Origin: Sphingobacterium hotanense
GTDB taxonomy: Bacteria > Bacteroidota > Bacteroidia > Sphingobacteriales > Sphingobacteriaceae
NCBI RefSeq assembly: GCF_008274825.1
Contig: NZ_CP030848.1
Coordinates: 3,347,618 to 3,411,617, forward strand
Length of the DNA: 64,000 nt
Direction of reading: 5' to 3'
Below the pieces are notes generated by a model. The model saw only the letters and a list, made by a program, of their open reading frames with translations, had not been told where the DNA came from and made no database searches. The translations under genes and the position numbers were made by a program. Of this stretch, positions 16,936-25,401 are shown piece by piece. Numbering within the stretch: the stretch's first letter is position 1; every line of letters starts with the position of its first letter.

Positions 16936-17658
16936 TTATTTTTTACGTTTAATATTCTGCTTATTGTTGTTGTTATTGTTGTTGAAGGTTCTTCCTTTAT
17001 TATTGTCATTACGTTGGAAAGAGCCCTTCCCTTTGGAATGCGAACCTTGATTATTGTTGCTTCGATTATCACTACCTGTCTTAACACGACTTCCTGGAGG
17101 CGGCGTTTTGAAATCTAATTTCGTCAACACGGTATCTGCAGGTAAAGCTAATTCGCCTTGCGATAGCGTCTTCAAATCTTCAAGAATCTGATCATCGGAT
17201 ACAGAGTCTTTATTCCATGTCAAGTAAGCCATCTTCATGAAATTCGCAATACCAATTGTCATTTTCACTCTTGCTTCCTCATTAGGAAGAGCCTTCGCTT
17301 TCTTGATCATTTCCTCCACCGTATGTCCGTAGTGTTTAAAACGGATAGGGTGATTAGGATATTGAAGCGTTTGCGGCTTATGATGAATTTCTTCTTTCTT
17401 CGGAATTGGATATGGAGAATCCACATCGATCTTAAAGTCCGAAATAATATAAAGGTGATCCCAAAGTTTATGTTTAAAGTCAGAGACATCACGAAGATGC
17501 GGGTTCAGCACACCCATCATGTCGATAACGACTTGTGCTAGGCGGTTTCTTTCTTCACGATCTGATAGGGTGCAGATATAATCCACCATATTTTGTACGT
17601 TTCTACCATATTCAGCTAGGATCAGCTTAGGTCTTGTACTGTTATAATCAAAAATCAT
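16936..17658 (-). CDS. DUF4290 family protein
   Basis: A 240-residue protein of the Bacteroidota-specific DUF4290 family. Residues 1-185 look folded and mostly helical (YGRNVQNMVDYICTL, HLRDVSDFKHKLWDHLYIIS, HYGHTVEEMIKKA). The C-terminal 50 residues are low-complexity, rich in Asn, Lys, Gly and Ser with a run of seven Asn, probably disordered and nucleic-acid-binding or linker-like. The pairing with murA is typical of the phylum and suggests an unproven cell-wall link. Function unknown. Confidence 0.85.
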   Translation of the reverse strand: MIFDYNSTRPKLILAEYGRNVQNMVDYICTLSDREERNRLAQVVIDMMGVLNPHLRDVSDFKHKLWDHLYIISDFKIDVDSPYPIPKKEEIHHKPQTLQYPNHPIRFKHYGHTVEEMIKKAKALPNEEARVKMTIGIANFMKMAYLTWNKDSVSDDQILEDLKTLSQGELALPADTVLTKLDFKTPPPGSRVKTGSDNRSNNNQGSHSKGKGSFQRNDNNKGRTFNNNNNNNKQNIKRKK

Positions 17659-17715
17659 ATGTTATTTTGTTGACTCCTCAGCTGGAGTCTTTTTATTTTG
17701 AATGTAATATACGAA

Positions 17716-19998
17716 TTATTCTAATATTCTAAGTTTCGCAAATTTAAGCAACAATTGCTTCTGTCCCAACTCCTTGAAGAAAATAGTCGCTTTTATGTCT
17801 GGCTTATTCCCTTCTAGATTGATTACTTTACCAAATCCGAAGCGTTCATGCTCAACTTCCATTCCAACTTGCAATCCTGAAGTATCCGATGGCGCAAAAC
17901 CTGCGGTCGGAACGTGCGCTTTTGGCAGAATTGACGTAGTTTTCACAACCTTAGGCTTTGGCTTCGAGAATACATCACCCGACGATTCTTTTCGCTGCCA
18001 GGTAACACGTTCCGATGTAAAGTCGTCAGATCCACCTCCAGTATTCAATCTAGGTTTAAAATCCAGATCTAAACAGGCCGGGTTCAATTCATCCAAGAAA
18101 CGACTTGGTTCACAGTTGTTCAAGGTTCCCCAACGATAGCGTGATGTCGCATAGGATAGGAACAACTTCTTCTCAGCACGCGTCACGGCCACATAAAATA
18201 AACGTCGCTCCTCTTCCAGCTCCGTACGCGAATTCAAAGAAAGCTGCGATGGAAAAAGATTTTCTTCCAAACCTACGATGAATACCACCGGAAATTCCAA
18301 TCCTTTAGACGAGTGGATCGTCATTAAAGATACGGTATCCGCATTCGGATCCTTATCATTATCATCATTAGTTAATAAGGCGATATCCTGCATAAAGATA
18401 TCCAATCCCTTTTCTTCTAAATCTTCTCGTTCCGAGAACTCTTTGATACCGTTTAATAGCTCTTGAATATTCTCGTAACGACTTAAACCTTCAACGGATT
18501 TGTCCTCATATAGCTCTTTCAGGATCCCCGAATGCTGAGCAATATGCATCGCTGTATCAAAAGCCGAATTCGTCTTTGCTAAAGCCTGAAAGCTTTGAAT
18601 CATCGTCCCGAAGTTGCCCACAGACGCAGCACTACGGCCATCTAAGAACATCTGCGCATTAGCAACCACATCCCAAAGACGGACCTGTTGCTGATCCGCA
18701 ACGACCATGATACGATCGACTGTCGTATCACCAATCCCTCGCCTCGGATAGTTGATCACACGCTTCAATGCCTCTTCATCGTTCGGATTAAACGTCAAAC
18801 GGAAATAGGCAATTAAATCCTTGATCTCTTTACGTTGGTAGAACGAAGTACCCCCATAAAGTTTGTAAGGAATTCCTAATTTACGCAAAGCCTCCTCCAA
18901 AGAACGTGACTGCGCATTCGTACGATATAAAATCGAGAAATCCTTATATTTCAATCCTTTTAGCGCCTTTTCTTGCGAAATGCCCTCTGCAACAATCTTT
19001 CCCTCCTCATTATCCGAAAAAGCACGAGTAACTTTTATCTTCTCGCCTTCTTCGTTATCCGAGAAGACATTCTTTTCTAATTGATTCTTATTATTTGCAA
19101 TGATACTGTTCGCCGCATTCACGATCATCTTGGTCGAACGGTAGTTCTGCTCCAACTTGAATACCTTCACATCCGGATAATCCTTTTGAAAGTTCAAGAT
19201 GTTTTGAATATTAGCACCGCGGAAAGCGTAGATACTTTGCGCATCATCACCCACCACACAAATATTCTCGTTCACCGCAGCCAATCGTTTCACGATCAAG
19301 TACTGTGAGAAGTTGGTATCCTGATACTCATCCACCATCAAGTATCTGAACTGATGCTGATACTTATGCAACACCTCGGGATACTTATTCAAAAGCACAT
19401 TCGTCTTGAATAGCAAATCATCGAAATCCATTGCCCCCGCGCGGTAGCAGCGCTGTGCATAAGTCATATAGATTTCACCCATCTGAGGCCTACCATTGGA
19501 GATATCTTCAGCCTTGATCGCTTCGTTTTTATTATATTCCTGAGGCGAGATCAAGTTGTTCTTAGCTGAGGAGATACGACCGTATACATGATTTACATTG
19601 TAGAGCTTATCATCCAAATTCATCTCTTTTAGAATCGAACGTAACAAACTCTTCGTATCATCCGTATCGTAGATGGTAAAATTACGCGGATAGCCGATCA
19701 ACTCCGCTTCCACCCGTAAAATACGAGCGAACACCGAGTGGAAAGTTCCCATCCATATATTCTTTGCTTCCGACCCAACGACCTTCATAATACGCTCGCG
19801 CATTTCCTTTGCGGCCTTGTTGGTAAAGGTAAGCACCAATATATTAAAAGGGTCCACACCCTTTTGAATAAGGTGTGCAACTCTATATGTAATTACGCGT
19901 GTTTTCCCTGATCCGGCACCAGCAACAATCATGACTGGTCCTTCTGTTTGTTCTACGGCAGCCCGCTGCGAGGGATTTAATCCTGCTAAAAAATCCAA
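17716..19998 (-). CDS. pcrA: UvrD/PcrA-type superfamily 1 DNA helicase
   Basis: A 760-residue 3'-5' DNA helicase for repair and removal of recombination or replication blocks. Motif I AGAGSGKT is at 26-33, followed by motif II VDEYQDTN, QNYRST, motif V LMTIHSSKGLEFPVVFIVGL and motif VI RRLFYVAVTRAEKKLF. The C-terminus has a Tudor-like domain (VGMEVEHERFGFGKVINLEG) that contacts RNA polymerase in PcrA/UvrD. The presence of that domain and the length favour PcrA/UvrD over Rep. The start at 19998 gives the standard N-terminus ending in LNPSQRAAV. It stands on the same strand as dnaB, separated by a repeat-rich region. Confidence 0.93.
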   Translation of the reverse strand: MDFLAGLNPSQRAAVEQTEGPVMIVAGAGSGKTRVITYRVAHLIQKGVDPFNILVLTFTNKAAKEMRERIMKVVGSEAKNIWMGTFHSVFARILRVEAELIGYPRNFTIYDTDDTKSLLRSILKEMNLDDKLYNVNHVYGRISSAKNNLISPQEYNKNEAIKAEDISNGRPQMGEIYMTYAQRCYRAGAMDFDDLLFKTNVLLNKYPEVLHKYQHQFRYLMVDEYQDTNFSQYLIVKRLAAVNENICVVGDDAQSIYAFRGANIQNILNFQKDYPDVKVFKLEQNYRSTKMIVNAANSIIANNKNQLEKNVFSDNEEGEKIKVTRAFSDNEEGKIVAEGISQEKALKGLKYKDFSILYRTNAQSRSLEEALRKLGIPYKLYGGTSFYQRKEIKDLIAYFRLTFNPNDEEALKRVINYPRRGIGDTTVDRIMVVADQQQVRLWDVVANAQMFLDGRSAASVGNFGTMIQSFQALAKTNSAFDTAMHIAQHSGILKELYEDKSVEGLSRYENIQELLNGIKEFSEREDLEEKGLDIFMQDIALLTNDDNDKDPNADTVSLMTIHSSKGLEFPVVFIVGLEENLFPSQLSLNSRTELEEERRLFYVAVTRAEKKLFLSYATSRYRWGTLNNCEPSRFLDELNPACLDLDFKPRLNTGGGSDDFTSERVTWQRKESSGDVFSKPKPKVVKTTSILPKAHVPTAGFAPSDTSGLQVGMEVEHERFGFGKVINLEGNKPDIKATIFFKELGQKQLLLKFAKLRILE

Positions 19999-20508
19999 AA
20001 TTGTCTCCTAATTTTAACTTATGTATAGCCTCTACTAAGGGGGAATCAAAAATAAGAAAAAAAACTCAGAAATAGTATTTAGTAGTTAGTAGTTAGACCC
20101 ATGTCTTTGAACCAGGAAAAAAAGGATGAAAGGATTGTCAGGATCGGGTCTAACTACTAAGTATTAATTCTGAACCAAGAAAGGAAGGAAGAAAAGATAA
20201 ACAGGACGATTGGATTGTCTTTGAACCAGGAAAAAAAGGATTTAAGGATTGTCAGGATCCTGTTAATCCTTTCATCCTTCCTTTCCTGGTTCAAAACAAA
20301 TCCTTCCTTCATCACCTTAAAACAAATCCTTCCTTTCCTGGTTCAAAACAAACTTTCCGTATCAACTCAACACAAACTTTCCTTTCAAACCAAACGTTTT
20401 AAAACAACGCTTCCCGCCTCCAAGAAAACAACCCATTTCCTACCTCAAAACATAAAAAACTGCATTGCTGCAGGTCTAATATCTTATATCTTATATCTAA
20501 CATCTCCC
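19999..20508. other. Repeat-filled intergenic region between dnaB and the helicase gene
   Basis: About 510 bases with no supported gene. It holds a TAGTAGTTAG-type stretch near 20085-20100, at least one left arm (20103-20145), a degenerate arm (about 20171-20200), a complete hairpin (20217-20297) and an isolated right arm (20321-20349) of the GAACCAGG family. After dnaB it holds a run of the ATATCTTATATC-type repeat at about 20475-20508. The long reading frame crossing it on the plus strand is a product of these repeats and of antisense dnaB. Confidence 0.7.
20217..20297. repeat. GAACCAGG-family palindrome, copy 2 with flanking partial arms
   Basis: The left arm GTCTTTGAACCAGG continues through an A/G-rich block, TTTAAGGATT and CAGGATC. 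It abuts the right arm, which starts CCTGTTAATCC and ends CCTTTCCTGGTTCAAAAC. Centre at GGATCC, so the arms fold with almost no loop. Confidence 0.85.
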
Positions 20509-22104
20509 CTAAAATGGCGCATCATCCGGCATATCGTTCATTCTGGAAGGCATGGTAATACCACCGCCGAAGTTATCGAAGCTATTGGATGGAGCCATGG
20601 CAGAGCCAAATCCACTAGGCAGATCGGAGAAGCTTCCGCTATCGCCGCCCATACCAGCGAAGTCATCTTCAAGATCGACGAACTTCACATACTTACCAAC
20701 GAATTTCAATGGCACAATACCGGTTTCACCGTTACGGTGTTTGGCAATGATAACCTCACCGACACCGGCTGTAGGACGTCCCTCCTCGTCTTCCGTGATA
20801 CCGTAGTATTCCGGACGGTAAAGGAACAACACCATATCCGCATCCTGCTCGATAGATCCCGACTCACGTAAATCCGATAGCATCGGACGCTTCGAGTTAC
20901 CCGGACGCGACTCAACCGCACGACTCAACTGCGATAGGGCCAATACCGGAATATTTAATTCTTTTGCTACGGATTTTAAAGCACGCGAGATACTACCGAT
21001 CTCTTGCTCACGGTTACCGCCACCTTTGCCCTCGCTCTTACCGTGCATCAACTGCAAGTAATCGACGATGACCATCTGAATATCATACTGCGCTTTCAAT
21101 CGACGACATTTCGCACGGAACTCAAAAACGTTCAATGCTGGCGTATCATCAATAATCAACGGCGCTTCTGTCAATCGGCCGATTCTAGAGTGCAATTGCT
21201 GCCACTCATGATCCGCCAGATTACCTTTCTTCAATTTCTCTTGTTCAATCTCAGTCTCACCGGCAATCAAACGATTCACCAACTGTACCGAGGACATCTC
21301 CAGCGAGAATACCGCAACAGGGCGCGAGTGGTCTACCGCAGCATTACGCGCCACGGATAATACGAACGCCGTTTTACCCATCGCCGGACGTGCCGCAATG
21401 ATTACTAAATCCGAAGGCTGCCAACCCGACGTCATACGGTCTAATGCCGTCAACCCGGAAGGAATACCCGTTAAACCATCGGTACGATCGCGTAACAATT
21501 CCAAAGAAGAAATTGCCTCACGCATGATATCATCCATCTTCCGCGAGTCGCGTCGTAAGTTGTTTTGCGCAATATCAAATAAGGACTTCTCCGCATGGTC
21601 CAACAAGTCGAAGATATCACTGGTCTCATCATAAGACGAATTGATGATCTCCGTGGACACCTTAATCAGCTCCCTTTGAATGTATTTCTGAGAAATAATA
21701 CGTGCGTGGAATTCGATATTCGCCGCCGAAACTACTCTGTCCGTCAGCTGTGTAATATAGTAAGCACCGCCCACCATTTCCAGTGCGCCCATTTGGCGAA
21801 GCTCCGCAACAACCGTTAAAATATCGATTGGCGAAGTCTTTTGAAAGAGGTTATAGATTGCCTGAAAAATCTTCTGATGCGACTCCTTGTAAAAGGAATC
21901 CGGTTTCAAGATATCAATGACCTCACTAAGTGCATTTTTCTCCAACATCAGCGCGCCCAGTACCGCTTCTTCCAAGTCGACAGCTTGAGGAGGCAGTTTA
22001 CCCAAACCACTCACTAAGTTGTTCAGGCTAGTACGCTTTTTGTTAAAGTTTGCACGGCTAGCTTGGCTAGACATATTGTTTGAATTTTCGTTTTCTACGG
22101 ACAT
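20509..22104 (-). CDS. dnaB: Replicative DNA helicase DnaB
   Basis: A 531-residue replicative 5'-3' helicase acting as a hexamer at the fork. The start at 22104 (MSVENENSNNMSSQASRANF) is preferred over the open frame reaching 22182, whose extra 26 residues do not resemble the family. The N-terminal primase-interacting domain covers about 37-140 (LPPQAVDLEEAVLGALMLE). The RecA-like domain has Walker A ARPAMGKT at about 238-245, Walker B MVIVDYLQLM, and the C-terminal SRAVESRPGNSKRPMLSDLR with FLYRPEYY. The C-terminal tail is Gly/Asn/Ser-rich. No intein is present. Two DnaA boxes lie upstream. Confidence 0.95.
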   Translation of the reverse strand: MSVENENSNNMSSQASRANFNKKRTSLNNLVSGLGKLPPQAVDLEEAVLGALMLEKNALSEVIDILKPDSFYKESHQKIFQAIYNLFQKTSPIDILTVVAELRQMGALEMVGGAYYITQLTDRVVSAANIEFHARIISQKYIQRELIKVSTEIINSSYDETSDIFDLLDHAEKSLFDIAQNNLRRDSRKMDDIMREAISSLELLRDRTDGLTGIPSGLTALDRMTSGWQPSDLVIIAARPAMGKTAFVLSVARNAAVDHSRPVAVFSLEMSSVQLVNRLIAGETEIEQEKLKKGNLADHEWQQLHSRIGRLTEAPLIIDDTPALNVFEFRAKCRRLKAQYDIQMVIVDYLQLMHGKSEGKGGGNREQEIGSISRALKSVAKELNIPVLALSQLSRAVESRPGNSKRPMLSDLRESGSIEQDADMVLFLYRPEYYGITEDEEGRPTAGVGEVIIAKHRNGETGIVPLKFVGKYVKFVDLEDDFAGMGGDSGSFSDLPSGFGSAMAPSNSFDNFGGGITMPSRMNDMPDDAPF

Positions 22105-22260
22105 ATCAAATTTAATTTTACGGCTCGATGTTTCCTGACGGGGTAACAAATGTAAGAAAAATAAAACTGCCCCCTTCCACAAGTTTTAAACAGTCAAAAT
22201 AGGTGCTCCAACAATCATGCTACTGATTTGAAAACTAAGCCCCTAGTATTCCACATCCGT

Positions 22261-22269
22261 TGTGGATAA
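22261..22269 (-). promoter_or_regulatory. DnaA box 1
   Basis: TGTGGATAA, the complement of TTATCCACA, matching the high-affinity DnaA-box consensus exactly. It is 57 bases from an identical box in the same orientation, with AT-rich DNA between them. Confidence 0.55.
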
Positions 22270-22317
22270 TATGTTAATTTACGAAAAATCAAGCTCATTA
22301 TCAATTAATTAACGAAA

Positions 22318-22326
22318 TGTGGATAA
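22318..22326 (-). promoter_or_regulatory. DnaA box 2
   Basis: Second exact TGTGGATAA upstream of dnaB. The interval to box 1 contains AT-rich words such as TCAATTAATTAACG. Together they suggest DnaA control of dnaB or an origin-like site. Confidence 0.55.
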
Positions 22327-22486
22327 CCTACCTCGATGTTAATAAGCTTAACAGCGGAATAACTTCTATCACTATTTTTGGGCCTATTTACACTTCAAAT
22401 TCAAACTCAAGCAGTTAGGCATTTTGAGGTCTTCTTTCGCTTTAAACTTGTCCTGTAGAAAAAGCAATTTTCTGTTTACTTTGTTG

Positions 22487-22494
22487 TATCTTTG
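22487..22494 (+). promoter_or_regulatory. -7 element of menG promoter
   Basis: TATCTTTG, an exact match to TAnnTTTG, ends only five bases before the menG ATG at 22500. No convincing -33 TTTG is seen at the standard spacing. If used, the transcript would start at or next to the A of the start codon and be leaderless. Confidence 0.5.
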
Positions 22495-22499
22495 CACCT

Positions 22500-23237
22500 A
22501 TGTCAAACGATGCTTCTACTGTAAAACCTTATAACCCAGAGGGCGGCAAAAAGGAACAAGTTGCCGATATGTTCAACAACATTTCGAAGACTTACGACCT
22601 ATTGAACCGCTTCATGACGATGGGTATCGATACGATCTGGCGCAAAAAAGCTATCAAGCTATTAAAGCCTCTTCAACCCCAAATGATTCTTGACGTAGCA
22701 ACGGGAACAGGCGACTTCGCATTGGAGTCGATCCGCATCCTTAATCCAAAGAAAATCATCGGTGTCGATATCTCACAAGGTATGTTAGATGTAGCAGCAG
22801 AGAAAGCAAAGAAAAAGGGCGTGGAAAGCCAGTTCGAAGTACGCTTAGGCGACTCCGAGAGTCTTCCGTTTGAAGACAACACTTTTGATGCCGTAACGGT
22901 AGCCTTTGGCGTGCGCAACTTTGAAAACCTGGAACAAGGACTTTCCGACATCCGCAGAGTCTTAAAACCAGGCGGTAAAGCGATCATCTTGGAGTTATCC
23001 AACCCGACAGCATTTCCTATCAAACAATTGTTCAACTTTTACTTCCATAAAGTTGTTCCAGCAATGGGAAAAGTGATCTCGAAAGACAACCGTGCATATG
23101 AATACCTTCCGGAATCTGTAGCGAAGTTCCCCGATGGGCAACGCTTTGCTGCCATTACCGATAAAGTAGGTTTTGCATCTTGCAACGTTCGTCCGCAGAC
23201 TTTCGGATTCTGCACCATCTATGAATGTAATAAATAG
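22500..23237 (+). CDS. ubiE: Demethylmenaquinone methyltransferase (UbiE/MenG)
   Basis: A 245-residue class I SAM methyltransferase for the last step of menaquinone synthesis, methylating demethylmenaquinone at the membrane surface. SAM motif I is DVATGTGDF at 65-73, preceded by the UbiE-typical MFNNISKTYDLLNRFMTMGI. VAFGVRNFENLEQGLSDIRR and the C-terminal TFGFCTIYECNK are further family landmarks. Bacteroidota generally use menaquinone, so MenG is the likely role. It is divergent from dnaB and followed closely by a short-chain dehydrogenase gene. Confidence 0.95.
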   Translation: MSNDASTVKPYNPEGGKKEQVADMFNNISKTYDLLNRFMTMGIDTIWRKKAIKLLKPLQPQMILDVATGTGDFALESIRILNPKKIIGVDISQGMLDVAAEKAKKKGVESQFEVRLGDSESLPFEDNTFDAVTVAFGVRNFENLEQGLSDIRRVLKPGGKAIILELSNPTAFPIKQLFNFYFHKVVPAMGKVISKDNRAYEYLPESVAKFPDGQRFAAITDKVGFASCNVRPQTFGFCTIYECNK

Positions 23238-23267
23238 CTAAACGCTTAAAATAAATAAACAAGGCCA

Positions 23268-24038
23268 ATGAGAACAGTATTAATCACAGGGGCCAGCTCC
23301 GGAATTGGTGCAGCATGTGCTTTAGAGTTGGCAAAAGACACAAACTATCGCCTCCTACTGTGTGCGCGCCGTGTCGATCGCCTAGAGGAGTTAACTTCCA
23401 AAATCAAACAAATCAATCCATCCTGCGAAGTCCATACTTTTAAACTTGACGTTCGCAATGCGGATGAAGTAGAGACCACCCTTTCCAATATTCCTGCGGA
23501 ATGGAAAAACATCGACGTTCTGATCAATAATGCAGGACTAAGCCAAGGATTAGACCCGATTCAAACCGGTGATATTGGCGATTGGGACCGTATGATCGAC
23601 ACCAACGTCAAAGGCCTTCTCTATGTCACGCGCAATGTCGTACCGATGATGGAAGGCAGCCAACAGGCACATATCATCAACTTGGGCTCTATTGCGGGTA
23701 AAGAAGTTTATCCGAATGGAAACGTCTATTGTGCGACAAAACATGCTGTAGATGCCTTAAATAAAGCGATGCGCATCGACTTATTGCCGAAGGGCATTAA
23801 AGTTACGGCAATCAATCCCGGCATGGTGGAAACGGAATTCTCCGAAGTTCGATTCCATGGCGATGCTGACCGTGCAAAAGCCGTTTACCAAGGGGTAACA
23901 CCGTTGAGCGGACAGGACATTGCAGAGATCATTGTCTTTGCATTAAACCGCCCGGCTCATGTCAACATCAATGATTTATTGGTGATGCCAACCGTACAAG
24001 CAACAGGAACTATTATAAACAGATCAAATTCAAAATAA
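23268..24038 (+). CDS. Short-chain dehydrogenase/reductase (YdfG-like)
   Basis: A 256-residue classical SDR, a soluble NAD(P)-dependent oxidoreductase. The nucleotide-binding TGASSGIGAACALE is at 7-20, with an Arg-Arg pair (CARRVDRLEEL) at the end of beta-2 favouring NADP. NNAG, the catalytic Ser (LGSIAGKE) and YCATKHAVDAL (YxxxK) follow. The ending INPGMVETEFSEVRFHG resembles the E. coli YdfG group that reduces 3-hydroxy acids such as L-allo-threonine and malonic semialdehyde. The actual substrate is unknown. Its stop is one base before the next start. Confidence 0.9.
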   Translation: MRTVLITGASSGIGAACALELAKDTNYRLLLCARRVDRLEELTSKIKQINPSCEVHTFKLDVRNADEVETTLSNIPAEWKNIDVLINNAGLSQGLDPIQTGDIGDWDRMIDTNVKGLLYVTRNVVPMMEGSQQAHIINLGSIAGKEVYPNGNVYCATKHAVDALNKAMRIDLLPKGIKVTAINPGMVETEFSEVRFHGDADRAKAVYQGVTPLSGQDIAEIIVFALNRPAHVNINDLLVMPTVQATGTIINRSNSK

Positions 24039-24039
24039 T

Positions 24040-24489
24040 ATGTCATTAGAAACACAGATCAATCAAGATATTAAAGCGGCAATGATCGCTAAAGACAACG
24101 CAAAACTTAGAGGTCTACGCGCTATTAAAGCAGCGATCCTATTAGCAAAAACTGAAAAAGGTGGTGCTGATGAGATGACCGAAGAAACCGAAATCAAAGT
24201 ATTGCAGAAATTAGTGAAACAACGCAAAGAGTCTGCAGAGATTTATCAACAACAGAACCGCGAAGACTTATACCAAATTGAAGTAGAAGAGCAAGAGGTA
24301 ATCGAAAGCTACCTACCTAAGCAATTAGATCGCGCGGCAATCGAAGAGGTTATCAAAAGCATCATCGCTGAAACCGGTGCTGCTTCCATCAAAGATATGG
24401 GTAAAGTAATGGGCTTAGCCAACCAAAAGCTAGCCGGACAGGCAGACGGTCGCACGATCTCTGAGGTGGTGAAATCATTGCTTAGCTAA
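24040..24489 (+). CDS. GatB/YqeY domain protein
   Basis: A 149-residue protein made of the YqeY domain (MSLETQINQDIKAAMIAKDN, then KLRGLRAIKAAI), which is the tRNA-binding tail domain of the GatB amidotransferase subunit found as a separate protein. The conserved segments VLQKLVKQRKESAEIYQQ, YLPKQLDRAAIEEVI and MGKVMGLANQKLAGQADG are complete. The role of free-standing YqeY is not established; tRNA or amidotransferase association is the family-level guess. It starts directly after the SDR stop and is part of the menG cluster. Confidence 0.92.
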   Translation: MSLETQINQDIKAAMIAKDNAKLRGLRAIKAAILLAKTEKGGADEMTEETEIKVLQKLVKQRKESAEIYQQQNREDLYQIEVEEQEVIESYLPKQLDRAAIEEVIKSIIAETGAASIKDMGKVMGLANQKLAGQADGRTISEVVKSLLS

Positions 24490-24504
24490 AGAAAATTATC
24501 ATCG

Positions 24505-24954
24505 ATGAATTGGGTAATCAAATCATTTGACGACTTAAGCGCCAAGGAACTCTACCGAATTCTACAGGTCAGGATAGATGTGTTTATGCTCGAGCAAAAC
24601 TGCCTCTATCCTGAATGTGATGATAAAGACTTAAAATCAAAACACTTGTTCCTCATGGAACAAGACCAATGCGCCGCCTATGCGCGCCTTCTACCTCCCG
24701 ATGTCTCCTACCCCAACTGCAGCTCCATCGGCCGCGTAGTCGTACATCCCAACTTCCGAAAACAACAACTCGGACAACAACTGATGAAAGAAGCAATTCA
24801 ATATCAGAAAAACGCCTACCCCAACCACACTATCCGCATCAGCGCACAATTATACCTCCAAGCTTTCTACGAAAACCTCGGTTTCGTCAGAGAAAGCGAC
24901 GTGTACTTGGAAGATGATATTCCGCACGTGGAAATGGCTTTTGCTAGTAGTTAG
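24505..24954 (+). CDS. ElaA-like GNAT acetyltransferase
   Basis: A 149-residue GNAT of the ElaA group, transferring acetyl from acetyl-CoA to an unknown amine. The N-terminal WVIKSFDDLSAKELYRIL and LRVDVF-like ILQVRIDVFMLEQNCLYPE match the family, and the CoA-binding loop RKQQLGQQLM follows SIGRVVVHPNF. The last residues (FASS) and the TAG stop are written by a TAGTAGTTAG repeat that begins at 24945. Its natural C-terminus may therefore have been altered by the repeat, though only the last few residues. Confidence 0.9.
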   Translation: MNWVIKSFDDLSAKELYRILQVRIDVFMLEQNCLYPECDDKDLKSKHLFLMEQDQCAAYARLLPPDVSYPNCSSIGRVVVHPNFRKQQLGQQLMKEAIQYQKNAYPNHTIRISAQLYLQAFYENLGFVRESDVYLEDDIPHVEMAFASS

Positions 24955-24976
24955 TATTTAGTAGTTAGTATCTAGA
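24945..24976 (+). repeat. TAGTAGTTAG module overlapping the ElaA-like gene stop
   Basis: TAGTAGTTAGTATTTAG starts at 24945 and runs on as GTAGTTAGTATCTAGACC. Its tenth base is the last base of the gene's TAG stop codon. The same module starts at the stops of two other genes in the window, always reading in the direction of transcription. Confidence 0.75.
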
Positions 24977-25006
24977 CCTGTGGCGGGTAAAGAGAGTTAG
25001 AGCATT

Positions 25007-25086
25007 GTCTGAACCAGGAAAGGAAGGATTTTAGGATGTTCAGGATCCTGCCAATCTTTTCATCCTTCCTTTCCTGGTTCAAAGAC
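25007..25086. repeat. GAACCAGG-family palindrome, copy 3 (cleanest)
   Basis: The left arm starts GTCTGAACCAGGAAAGGAAG and the right arm ends CCTTTCCTGGTTCAAAGAC; they meet at CAGGATCCTG with no spacer. The two arms are complementary at most positions over about 38 bases. A lone right arm follows at 25130-25172. Confidence 0.9.
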
Positions 25087-25263
25087 AGTATTTAGTAGTT
25101 AGTACTTAGTAGTTAGACCCATGACGTCCGATCCTGCCAATCCTTAAATCCTTCCTTTCCTGGTTCAAAGACAGCACACTCTAATGTCTAAAATCTGATT
25201 TCTCACATCTATTCCCGCCATAGGTCTAGATACTAAATACTATCTACTAACAACTAACTACTA
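25087..25263. repeat. Composite repeat: further modules between palindromes
   Basis: Contains TAGTAGTTAGTACTTAGTAG near 25093-25116, an isolated GAACCAGG right arm at 25130-25172, a TCTAAAATCTGATTTCTCAC block near 25187-25206 and CTAAATACTATCTACTAAC-type DNA to 25263. The last two blocks are the reverse complement of the blocks that flank copy 5 on its left at 60247-60310. This shows a shared, nested inverted-repeat architecture. Confidence 0.7.
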
Positions 25264-25325
25264 CCCCAATTATACCCCAATCAAACCCAATTCCAATTGG
25301 GTTTGATTGGGGTATAATTGGGGTA
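25262..25325. repeat. CCCAAT-type palindrome, 31-bp arms
   Basis: A perfect inverted repeat with a two-base centre (CC at 25293-25294). The left arm starts TACCCCAATTATACCCC and ends AACCCAATT; the right arm is its exact complement. It sits directly against the TAGTAGTTAG-type module. Followed by GGGTTATGAAAGGGC, words shared with the copy near 9570. Confidence 0.9.
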
Positions 25326-25401
25326 ATAAAGGGTTATGAAAGGGCTTTAAGCAAAAGAAGGACTTATCATTGTAGGATTCAACCATATTATGGAGCGGCA
25401 C

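Larger units (their letters stand above)
22105..22486. other. Divergent dnaB-menG intergenic region
   Basis: About 380 bases between the dnaB start and the menG promoter. The central part is AT-rich and has two perfect TGTGGATAA words (see the separate entries). Nothing coding is seen. The region should hold the dnaB promoter, but I could not place it. Confidence 0.5.

Noticed and set aside
20215..20871. Open frame of 218 codons on the plus strand
   Set aside because: It crosses the GAACCAGG repeats and then runs antisense to the conserved end of dnaB; its composition follows the repeat, not a protein family.
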